A stretch of 64,000 bases of DNA from Burkholderia paludis. Its GTDB lineage: Bacteria; Pseudomonadota; Gammaproteobacteria; Burkholderiales; Burkholderiaceae. Positions 57,611-64,000 of the stretch are shown here, piece after piece; position 1 is the stretch's first letter; the number at the start of each line of letters is the position of its first letter. The stretch covers positions 1-64,000 of the forward strand of contig NZ_JPGL01000014.1 of the NCBI RefSeq assembly GCF_000732615.1. Direction: 5' to 3'. The notes under the pieces were generated by a model, which was given only the letters and a program-made list of their open reading frames with translations, had not been told where the DNA came from and ran no database searches. Position numbers and translations under genes: made by a program.

Positions 57611-57821
57611 CCGGCGCGGCATGCGCAGGCGGCAGGTGCGACCGGCGGTAGCGCTCGCGAGACCCGGCCGAACGGACTCGCGCACAGCGTCGATCGGGAG
57701 GCGTAGTATCGGACGATCGGCGTCCTGCATTGCCGGTTGCACCGAACGGTTTGACGGGCCGCGTGTTTCCGGCGAGCCGGTGTCGGTGCAGGAGGCGTGC
57801 GGCGCAAACGCGTACGAGACC

Positions 57822-58064
57822 ATGTCCAGACCTCTCATCGCCCCGTTGGCATCCGCGTGCTGTCTTGCGCTGTCGGCTTGCCAGACCGCGTCCGCGCCGC
57901 CTACGCTGCCGTCGCCCGAGACCGCGTCGGCGGCCGTGGCCGTTCCGGCATCGTCGCCCGTCGTGCCGATTCGCGGCAACGGTCTGGCGCCTCATCTGGC
58001 AGGGCAGAGCCATTGGTCCACCGGTCAATGCACGACCAACGGTACCGTCAAGGTGTGCAATTGA
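57822..58064 (+). CDS. Small putative lipoprotein
   Basis: 80 aa. The signal MSRPLIAPLASACCLALSAC ends in a lipobox (LSAC). The remainder is Pro/Ala/Ser-rich with a C-terminal pair of Cys (QCTTNGTVKVCN). No family recognised. Confidence 0.55.
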   Translation: MSRPLIAPLASACCLALSACQTASAPPTLPSPETASAAVAVPASSPVVPIRGNGLAPHLAGQSHWSTGQCTTNGTVKVCN

Positions 58065-58456
58065 AATTGCCGATGGTGACTGTTCTGCCCGGATGAAGGC
58101 GCGTTTGCGCGCGTCGTCGATGCGTTCTCCCGATCTCGATCCGTGCCTGCCGACAGGCTTCAGGAACATCACCGGCTTTCGTTATCCTGGCGATCCATAC
58201 CCGATGCGTTCGTCGTGCGTAGACGTCGGGTGGTGCGACGGGGCCGATCGCCCGGCGCGGGGGCCGGATGATCGGGGCGACCGACCGAACGGGCCGATGG
58301 CGCCCGATACCGGGAATCCGCGCACTCGCGTACTCCGGAAAAAATGTCGGGCATCGTGTCGATTTCCGTCGGGGTCGTTCGTCGTGGGATCGGAGGCGTG
58401 CGCTTCGTGCGTGCGTCCCGATTCCGACAAGACAACTGACCGAAGGAGCGACACCC
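58065..58456. other. Intergenic region
   Basis: About 390 bases of G+C-rich DNA. Frames here are Arg-rich and unconvincing. It should hold the promoter of the following VOC gene; no distinct motif was seen. Confidence 0.4.
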
Positions 58457-58930
58457 ATGTCCACGTCCGCCAAACCGATCCCGGAAGGGATGCGCACGCT
58501 GACGCCGCACCTGATCTGCGCCGGCGCAGCATCGGCCATCGACTTCTACACGCGGGCATTCGATGCGCACGAACGGTTTCGCCTCGCGACGCCCGACGGC
58601 CGGCTCGCGCATGCGTGCCTCGCGATCGGCGATTCGACGTTGATGCTGATGGATGAAATGCCCGAGCACGGCGCGTTCGGGCCGAAGGCGCTGAAAGGTA
58701 CGGCGGTCTGCCTGCACCTGTACGTGCCGGACGCCGATTCGGCTATCGCGAAGGCGGTCGCGGCCGGCGCGACGGTCACGATGCCTGCTTCCGACATGTT
58801 CTGGGGCGATCGCTACGGGCAGGTCGAGGATCCGTTCGGGCATCGCTGGTCGATCGCGACGCATCTGCGCGACCTGACGCCGGAGCAGATCGCGCAGGCC
58901 ATGGCCAGCGCGCCGCCGTGCGGCAACTGA
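58457..58930 (+). CDS. VOC family protein (PhnB-like)
   Basis: 157 aa. LTPHLICAGAASAIDFYTRA, LAIGDSTLMLMDEMPEHGAF and MFWGDRYGQVEDPFGHRWSI are typical of PhnB-like glyoxalase-fold proteins. The last motif carries a likely metal ligand (His/Glu). GAAGGAG precedes the ATG. Function unknown. Confidence 0.82.
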   Translation: MSTSAKPIPEGMRTLTPHLICAGAASAIDFYTRAFDAHERFRLATPDGRLAHACLAIGDSTLMLMDEMPEHGAFGPKALKGTAVCLHLYVPDADSAIAKAVAAGATVTMPASDMFWGDRYGQVEDPFGHRWSIATHLRDLTPEQIAQAMASAPPCGN

Positions 58931-58996
58931 CGCAGCCGCGCAACCGGCGTTGAACGGCCGGGCGGCGGCCTGCGCCGGCGCCCGGATCGTCCGAGC

Positions 58997-59968
58997 CTAT
59001 GCGCCGGCCGCCTTGCGGCGCTGCTTGTCCTCGTACATCCGCTGGTCGGCCAACGCGAGCAGATCGGCCACGTCGCGATGGTGCGCGGGATCGTAGGCGA
59101 CATGCCCGACGCTGAACCGGATCGCGTAGCCGCGGGCGTCGGCCGCGTTGCGCTGCGCGAGCGCCTGCGTCACGCGTTCGATCGGCCCGGCCAGGTCGGC
59201 CGGCTCGGTGGCGCTCAGCAGCACGACGAACTCGTCGCCGCCGAGCCGTGCGATCACGTCGCTGTCGCGCAGCGTGCCCGTCAGCGTGTCGGCGAATGCC
59301 CTGAGCGCGTGGTCGCCTTCGGCATGGCCGAAGCGGTCGTTGATCGACTTGAAGTCGTTCAGGTCGAAGAACAGCAGCTCGGCATGACGATCGAGGCGAT
59401 CGCACAGGCTCAGCACGTGGCGGGCCAGGATCTCGAAGCCGCGCCGGTTCGTCAGTTGCGTGAGCTCGTCGGTGGTCGCGAAATGCAGCGCGGCGATCTC
59501 GCGCTCGGTCATGTGGGCGAGATCGCCGAGCAGCGCGAGTTCGTCGGGTTCGAGCGAGCGCGGCCGCGTGTCGATCAGGCACAGCGTGCCGATCGGTGCG
59601 CCGTTCGGCGCGGCGAGCGGGCGGCCGGCGTAGAAGCGGATGCCGGGCGCACCGGTGACGAGCGGGTTGTCGTGGAAGCGATCGTCGTTCAGCGCGTCCT
59701 GGATCACCATCGTATGGCCCTCGAGCAGCGCGTGTGCGCAGAACGACGCATCGCGCGACGTTTGCGCGACATCGAGCCCCGCATGGCTCTTGAACCACTG
59801 GCGATCCTCGTCGACGAGACTGACGAGTGCGATCGGTACGTCGAACAGCCGGCGCGCGAGACGCGTCAGGCGGTCGAAACGCTCTTCGGGGGGCGTATCG
59901 AGGATCGAGAGCGAATGAAGCGTATCGAGCCGGGCCGCCTCATCGGCCGGTTTCGGTGCGATTTGCAT
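58997..59968 (-). CDS. GAF-GGDEF diguanylate cyclase
   Basis: 323 aa. Makes cyclic di-GMP from two GTP. A GAF sensor domain (residues about 25-160; LARRLFDVPIALVSLVDEDR, SHAGLDVAQTSRDASFCAHA) precedes the GGDEF domain (about 165-320). The active-site GGDEF is intact in RLGGDEFVVLL, and RDSD lies five residues before it, a proper RxxD inhibitory site. No membrane segment, so soluble. The start at MQIAPKPADEAARL fits the family. Confidence 0.92.
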   Translation of the reverse strand: MQIAPKPADEAARLDTLHSLSILDTPPEERFDRLTRLARRLFDVPIALVSLVDEDRQWFKSHAGLDVAQTSRDASFCAHALLEGHTMVIQDALNDDRFHDNPLVTGAPGIRFYAGRPLAAPNGAPIGTLCLIDTRPRSLEPDELALLGDLAHMTEREIAALHFATTDELTQLTNRRGFEILARHVLSLCDRLDRHAELLFFDLNDFKSINDRFGHAEGDHALRAFADTLTGTLRDSDVIARLGGDEFVVLLSATEPADLAGPIERVTQALAQRNAADARGYAIRFSVGHVAYDPAHHRDVADLLALADQRMYEDKQRRKAAGA

Positions 59969-60610
59969 GGGCCTTGTCTTTTGTCCCGGCTGTCAGGCCG
60001 GGCTCGGGATCGTATGCCGGACAGTATCGCGCATTATCCGGTGCATCGCCAACGTACAGTCCCGGCGACGGGTGTGTTCGGCACGGCCCGGATCGCTGCA
60101 CGCGCGGCTGGAGGCGGGCGCAGCCGGCCCTGCGTTCCGGTCGGGCGCGCAGCCGGAGGCGCGACGTCTCAAGGTGCCGGGCGCAGTGCCGTAAACAGGA
60201 CGAGTCCAATCGTTCATCGCATCCCATCGCACCATGGTTCGAATTCTGTACGCGGGCTATCTCGCTTTTGCGCTGTATTTCCTCTACCCGATGGTTCATG
60301 ACACGCTGACGTTGGGCATGGTCTGTATCGGCAGCGCGCTGCCGGGCGGCGCGAGCGGTTTGTCGACGCCTGCGGCGAACGGCTTGGGCCGGCATGCGGG
60401 CCGCTGCGGGCCCGCGGCGCGCACCGGTGTGTCGACCGGACGGATGCCCGGCATTCATTGAGTGTGGCGGAGTGTCGCGCGGGGTGTTCGATAAGCAGGC
60501 GCCGTGCTGGCCATTCGGCCGAATTGAAGCTTGCGCCACGCATCGCCGATCATCGGCAATGCGGCGACTGAAGGCGGAATGTCGAACGATGCGCGGCCGC
60601 GCGACGTGCG
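59969..60610. other. Mostly non-coding region
   Basis: About 640 bases between the cyclase and the HKD nuclease. Apart from one possible small gene (60234-60461) I see no gene. Confidence 0.4.
60234..60461 (+). CDS. Possible small membrane peptide
   Basis: 75 aa. The first 35 residues (VRILYAGYLAFALYFLYPMV, then DTLTLGMVCIG) could form one or two membrane helices; the rest is Gly/Arg/Ala-rich and ordinary for a random frame. No clear ribosome site. Doubtful. Confidence 0.3.
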   Translation: MVRILYAGYLAFALYFLYPMVHDTLTLGMVCIGSALPGGASGLSTPAANGLGRHAGRCGPAARTGVSTGRMPGIH

Positions 60611-61234
60611 TCAGTAGCTGGAGCGGTACGGCACGCCCTGGTCGAAGCGGCTTTGCCAGTGCGCGAGGTAGCGCGCCGCGAGTCGCGGATTGTTCCAGAC
60701 CACGACCACGTTCTCGGAATTGCGGCTGGCCGCCGACGCACTGTAGTTGAACGAGCCCGTTTCGACGTGCTCCGCGTCGATCACGAGGTACTTGTCGTGA
60801 TGGATCGCATAGGTGTCGATCGTGCGCGTCGGGATGCCGGCATTGACGAGCAGGTTCAACGCCTGCTTGCTGCTCTTGGCCCGATTGCCCTTGTCGTCCA
60901 CGACCACCTCGACATTGACGCCGCGTTGCTTGGCGGCGAGCAGCGCACGCGTGACGGGCGGCGACGTGAACGAATAGGCGGCGACGCGAATCGAGCTGCG
61001 CGCCGCGCCGATCGCCTTCAGCACGAGCGCTTCGGCGCCGCCGTCGGGCGAGAACGCCGATTCGACAACCTGTGTCGCGGGGGCTTCGTGGGTGGGCGCC
61101 GGCAGCCACCGCGACACGAGGTCGATCGCCTGCTGAAGCAGCGATTCACTTTGCGTCTTGCCGAAGGCGGCGAACGGTGTGGCAAGCAGGGAGGCGGCGA
61201 GACAGGCGGCGGCGAGGCGATTGCGCGACAACAT
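60611..61234 (-). CDS. Phospholipase D-family nuclease with one HKD motif
   Basis: 207 aa, exported: signal MLSRNRLAAACLAASLLATP with cleavage near FGK. A single HKD motif, IHHDKYLVIDAEHVETGSFN, as in the Nuc endonuclease, which acts as a dimer. VVESAFSPDGGAEALVLKAI and VVVDDKGNRAK complete the fold. Probably a periplasmic DNase or phosphodiesterase. Confidence 0.87.
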   Translation of the reverse strand: MLSRNRLAAACLAASLLATPFAAFGKTQSESLLQQAIDLVSRWLPAPTHEAPATQVVESAFSPDGGAEALVLKAIGAARSSIRVAAYSFTSPPVTRALLAAKQRGVNVEVVVDDKGNRAKSSKQALNLLVNAGIPTRTIDTYAIHHDKYLVIDAEHVETGSFNYSASAASRNSENVVVVWNNPRLAARYLAHWQSRFDQGVPYRSSY

Positions 61235-61579
61235 CTTGGACAGCGAACAATTTCGAGACAGCGGGCCGTGAGTGTAACGCAGACGCGGCGGCCCGGTCAC
61301 GTGCGGCGGCGCAGGGTTCGCCAGGTTGAGTGATGTGATCGCAACGGTCGGCGGTGGCGGGGCGCATGAAGAAGGATCGCGTCGTGCGCAATCCGCGTGT
61401 GCGATCCGGTTCGGCTTGCGTGCCGGCTGCGACCGAGGGCGACGTGCGGTGGCGAGTGCGGCGGCAGGGTATCGAGCAAGTCGGGCACGCACGCGGTCCA
61501 ACGGGCTCGGTGCGTCCCGCGGCAATAGTGCGAACGTACGCGCGATTGGTGTGTGTCAGGCGGTCGGGCGCGCGATGCG
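61235..61579. other. Intergenic region
   Basis: About 345 bases between two - strand genes; no gene or clear signal seen. Confidence 0.4.
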
Positions 61580-62068
61580 TCAATCGTCGACGGGGGGCGC
61601 CGCGCCTTCGCCGGGTGCGCTCCATCCCGGGCCGGGCTCCGGCTGCACGTCGCGTGCGTCGAGCGGTTCGCCGCACGCCGAACAGATGGTGACCGCATGC
61701 ATCAGCTGGCCGCAGGTGCGGTGGCGCAGTTGCACGGGCGGCCCCTGGCCGTCGTTCTTCCAGCGGTCGCCCCACGCCATCAGCGCGAGCAGGGCCGGGT
61801 AGAGGTCGAGACCTTTGTCCGTCAGCCGGTATTCGAAGCGCGGCGGGCGCTCCTGGTACGTGTGCTTGATCAGCACGCCTTCGTCGACGAGCCGCGCGAG
61901 CCGGTCCGCCAGCACGTGGCGCGTCAGGCCGAGCCGTGCCTGGAACGCGTCGAAGCGGCGGCAGCCGAGGAACGCGTCGCGGAGGATCAGCATGGTCCAG
62001 CGGTCGCCGAGCACGGCGAGCGTACGCGCGACCGAACAGTTCAGCGTGCCGATGTCATCCCATTTCAT
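61580..62068 (-). CDS. HxlR family transcriptional regulator
   Basis: 162 aa. Winged helix-turn-helix of the HxlR/MarR-like group: CSVARTLAVLGDRWTMLILR, then FDAFQARLGLTRHVLADRLA and the wing YQERPPRFEYRLTDKGLDLY. An extra C-terminal part has Cys pairs (RTCGQLM; CSACGEPLD) that could bind zinc. Divergent from the thioesterase gene, with an inverted repeat at that gene's promoter. Confidence 0.88.
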   Translation of the reverse strand: MKWDDIGTLNCSVARTLAVLGDRWTMLILRDAFLGCRRFDAFQARLGLTRHVLADRLARLVDEGVLIKHTYQERPPRFEYRLTDKGLDLYPALLALMAWGDRWKNDGQGPPVQLRHRTCGQLMHAVTICSACGEPLDARDVQPEPGPGWSAPGEGAAPPVDD

Positions 62069-62149
62069 CGTCGAGTCTCTTGCAGCGGTTCAGCGAAATA
62101 GCGGGCTCGATTATAGAACCCGCCTTCGGTTGCGACGGGCCCGGCCGCG

Positions 62150-62179
62150 TTGACAACGGCCGGCCTCCCTGTCGATAAT
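62150..62179 (+). promoter_or_regulatory. Promoter of the thioesterase gene
   Basis: TTGACA, 18-base spacer, GATAAT. Confidence 0.65.
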
Positions 62180-62180
62180 G

Positions 62181-62197
62181 AGTTCCAATTTAGAACT
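62181..62197. promoter_or_regulatory. Probable HxlR operator
   Basis: AGTTC-N7-GAACT immediately after the -10 box, at the expected transcription start of the thioesterase gene. A bound HxlR protein would block initiation. Confidence 0.5.
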
Positions 62198-62237
62198 TAC
62201 TAGCGCGACCACGCGCTTTCAATCCGGAGACAACCCG

Positions 62238-62675
62238 ATGAATTCGCTTCCCCTGTCCGGCCTCGATCTGCTGCGCAATGCGATCGCGGGTGATGCGCCG
62301 CTCGCGTCGATCACCGAAACGATCCCGATGCGGCCGCTGGACGTCGAACTCGGCTACGTGAAGTTTTCGGCGCGGGCGGACGGCCGTCATCTGAACCCGC
62401 TCGGCGGCGTGCACGGCGGCTTCGCCGCGACGGTGCTCGATTCGGTCACGGGGTGCGCGGTGCATTCGATGCTCGACGCGGGCGTTGGCTACGGTACGGT
62501 CGATCTGCACGTGAAGATGCTGCGGCCCGTGCCGCGCGACGTCGATCTGATCGCGGAAGGGCGCGTGATTCACCTGTCGCGCTCGCTGGGCGTGGCGGAA
62601 GGAACGCTGAAGACGCCCGACGACAAGATCGTCGCGCATGCGTCGGCGACCTGTTTCATTCAGCGTCCGCAGTAA
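62238..62675 (+). CDS. PaaI/hotdog-fold thioesterase
   Basis: 145 aa. The hotdog fold has NPLGGVHGGFAATVLDSVTG, the usual HGG helix, and VDLHVKMLRPVPRDVDLIAE. Hydrolyses acyl-CoA thioesters; substrate unknown. The ATG at 62238 follows GGAGACAACC; the ATG at 62178 lies in the promoter -10 region and is ruled out. Confidence 0.85.
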   Translation: MNSLPLSGLDLLRNAIAGDAPLASITETIPMRPLDVELGYVKFSARADGRHLNPLGGVHGGFAATVLDSVTGCAVHSMLDAGVGYGTVDLHVKMLRPVPRDVDLIAEGRVIHLSRSLGVAEGTLKTPDDKIVAHASATCFIQRPQ

Positions 62676-62822
62676 CGGACCACGGCAGGGCGGCCGTCCT
62701 CGCAGGTGCGTATCCGCCGGTTTCGGCGTCGAAGGGGAAATGTAAGCCTGCGCGGCGCCCGTCTGAAGCGGCCGCTTCAGTGTGATAGCGTTTCTGCTTT
62801 CCACCGACGCGACAGGAACAGC

Positions 62823-63875
62823 ATGGAATACCGCACACTCGGCGATTCGGGCATCGAGGTCAGCCTGATCGGTCTCGGCACGATGACGTGGGGCGAGCAG
62901 AACTCGGAGCGCGACGCGCACGAGCAGATCGACTACGCGATCGCGCAGGGCGTGACGCTGATCGACGCCGCGGAGATGTATCCCGTGCCGCCGAAGCCCG
63001 ACACGCAAGGCCGCACCGAGCAATACATCGGCACCTGGCTTGCACGGCATCGCGCGCAGCGCGACCGCGTCGTGCTCGCGACGAAGATCGCGGGGCCGGC
63101 GCGGCAGCCGCACAATCCGCGCCATATTCGCGGCGAAGGCAACCAGTTCGACCGCAGGAACCTGACCGAAGCGCTCGACGGCAGTCTCAAGCGCCTGCAG
63201 ACCGATTACGTCGATCTCTATCAACTGCACTGGCCGGACCGCAGCACGACCACGTTCGGCCGTCCTGCCTATCCGTGGGTCGACGACACATACACGGTGC
63301 CGATCGAGGAGACGCTCGGCGTGCTCGCGGAATTCGTGAAGGCCGGCAAGGTGCGCGCGATCGGCGTGTCGAACGAAACGCCGTGGGGCGTCGCGCAGTT
63401 CCTGCATGCGGCAGAGAAGCTCGGGCTGCCGCGCATCGCCAGCATCCAGAATCCGTATAGCCTGCTGAACCGCACGTTCGAGAACGGGCTGTCGGAATTC
63501 ACGCATCGCGACGGCGTAGGGCTGCTCGCGTATTCGCCGCTCGCGTTCGGCTGGCTGTCCGGCAAGTACGAGAACGGTGCGCGCCCGGCCGGCGCGCGCA
63601 TCACGCTGTTCGAGCGCTTCCAGCGCTACAGCAAGCCGCAGGCGGTCGAGGCGACGTCGCGCTACGTCGCGCTCGCGCGGCGTCACGGGCTGTCGCCCGC
63701 GCAGTTCGCGCTTGCCTTCGTCAACAGCCGGCCGTTCGTGCACAGCAACCTGATCGGTGCGACGTCGCTCGAGCAGTTGAAGGAGAACATCGGCAGCATC
63801 GACGTGAAGCTGTCCGACGCGGTGCTCGCCGAGATCGACGCGCTGCACGAACTGCAGCCGAACCCGGCGCCGTAA
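62823..63875 (+). CDS. NADP(H)-dependent aldo/keto reductase, Tas-like
   Basis: 350 aa TIM-barrel reductase. Matches the Tas branch: MEYRTLGDSGIEVSLIGLGT, MTWGEQNSERDAHEQIDYAI, IDAAEMYPVPPKPDTQGRTE (catalytic Asp/Tyr), DYVDLYQLHWPDRST and IGVSNETPWGVAQF. Physiological substrate unknown. CAGGAACAGC precedes the ATG. Confidence 0.9.
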   Translation: MEYRTLGDSGIEVSLIGLGTMTWGEQNSERDAHEQIDYAIAQGVTLIDAAEMYPVPPKPDTQGRTEQYIGTWLARHRAQRDRVVLATKIAGPARQPHNPRHIRGEGNQFDRRNLTEALDGSLKRLQTDYVDLYQLHWPDRSTTTFGRPAYPWVDDTYTVPIEETLGVLAEFVKAGKVRAIGVSNETPWGVAQFLHAAEKLGLPRIASIQNPYSLLNRTFENGLSEFTHRDGVGLLAYSPLAFGWLSGKYENGARPAGARITLFERFQRYSKPQAVEATSRYVALARRHGLSPAQFALAFVNSRPFVHSNLIGATSLEQLKENIGSIDVKLSDAVLAEIDALHELQPNPAP

Positions 63876-63883
63876 ACGGCGCA

Positions 63884-63916
63884 CGGCCCGTGCGGCAGCG
63901 ATGCCGCAACGGGCCG
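63884..63916. terminator. Long hairpin between convergent genes
   Basis: CGGCCCGTGCGGCA pairs with TGCCGCA-A-CGGGCCG (one bulged A) around a GCGA loop. No T-run follows, so termination is likely but not certain. Confidence 0.5.
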
Positions 63917-63952
63917 CACCGGCGGCGGATCGCCGCACCGCCGCCGGTTCGG

Positions 63953-64000
63953 CTACCGCATCTTGAGCCGCGTGCGCGCGACGAACAGCGCGGCGAGGCT
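63953..64000 (-). CDS. C-terminal end of a gene cut by the window
   Basis: Fifteen codons and a TAG stop on the - strand (SLAALFVARTRLKMR). The hydrophobic-then-basic ending fits the cytoplasmic tail of a membrane transporter, but the family cannot be told. Confidence 0.45.
   Translation of the reverse strand, partial: SLAALFVARTRLKMR

Noticed and set aside
62178-62237. Upstream ATG giving the thioesterase 20 extra residues
   Set aside because: It lies in the -10 box of the likely promoter, so it would not be transcribed. The ATG at 62238 has a good ribosome site.

Overview
The window is high-G+C beta-proteobacterial DNA, most likely from chromosome 1 of a Burkholderia, probably the B. cepacia complex. 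The evidence is the type of Tad pilus locus, a second Hfq with a long Gly/Arg/Glu-rich tail, DUF2968 and DUF3613 proteins, and housekeeping genes with strong Burkholderia character (rnr, rlmB, rpiA, pyrD, bpt, aat, dusA). The species is inferred from recalled protein families, not from a search.

Layout. (1) 67-11225, + strand: the distal part of a Tad/Flp pilus locus (secretin, TadZ, TadA, TadB, TadC, TadD, DUF3613, TadG), then a sigma-54 activator and a DUF2968 protein. The pilin and prepilin peptidase genes must lie before the window. (2) 11308-17482, - strand: hfq2, a DUF1571 protein, a fadD acyl-CoA ligase with a PsrA-like TetR regulator, and an MFS carboxylate-type transporter. (3) 17764-20817, + strand: a GNAT enzyme, a ParB-like protein and a SulP transporter. 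(4) 21031-25924, - strand: a CUT2 sugar ABC operon headed by a ROK regulator with a perfect inverted repeat in front. (5) 26238-29445: three almost identical tRNA-Leu(CAG) genes, each with its own promoter and terminator, separated by a WrbA-like flavodoxin and an orphan SsuA-like binding protein. (6) 29695-34815, + strand: rnr, rlmB, an AmiD-like amidase and rpiA. (7) 35094-45013: a GntR regulator, an oxidoreductase, a cystine-type ABC pair, pyrD, the N-degron transferases bpt and aat, a NUDIX enzyme, initiator tRNA-Met, a UPF0303 protein, an SMR pump, an enoyl-CoA hydratase-like enzyme and a small membrane protein. (8) 45354-48570, + strand: ssuD-ssuC-ssuB-mop for sulfonate sulfur use, then two small unknown genes, dusA and tRNA-His. 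(9) 50525-56784: a looser accessory stretch with a PAP2 protein, a VUT-family transporter, a GNAT gene broken by a stop codon, unknown genes and several orphan Rho-independent terminators that may mark small RNAs. (10) 56871-64000: VOC proteins, a GAF-GGDEF diguanylate cyclase, a single-HKD nuclease, a HxlR regulator divergent from a thioesterase, an aldo/keto reductase, and the last codons of a - strand gene.

Working together: region 1 builds one envelope machine, with the sigma-54 activator as its probable regulator. The ABC operon, fadD and thioesterase regions each pair a local regulator with a visible operator-like repeat. The ssu genes lack a binding protein and a flavin reductase at the locus, and the SsuA-like protein about 17 kb away could supply the former. 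No CRISPR array, insertion sequence, integrase or complete prophage was seen.
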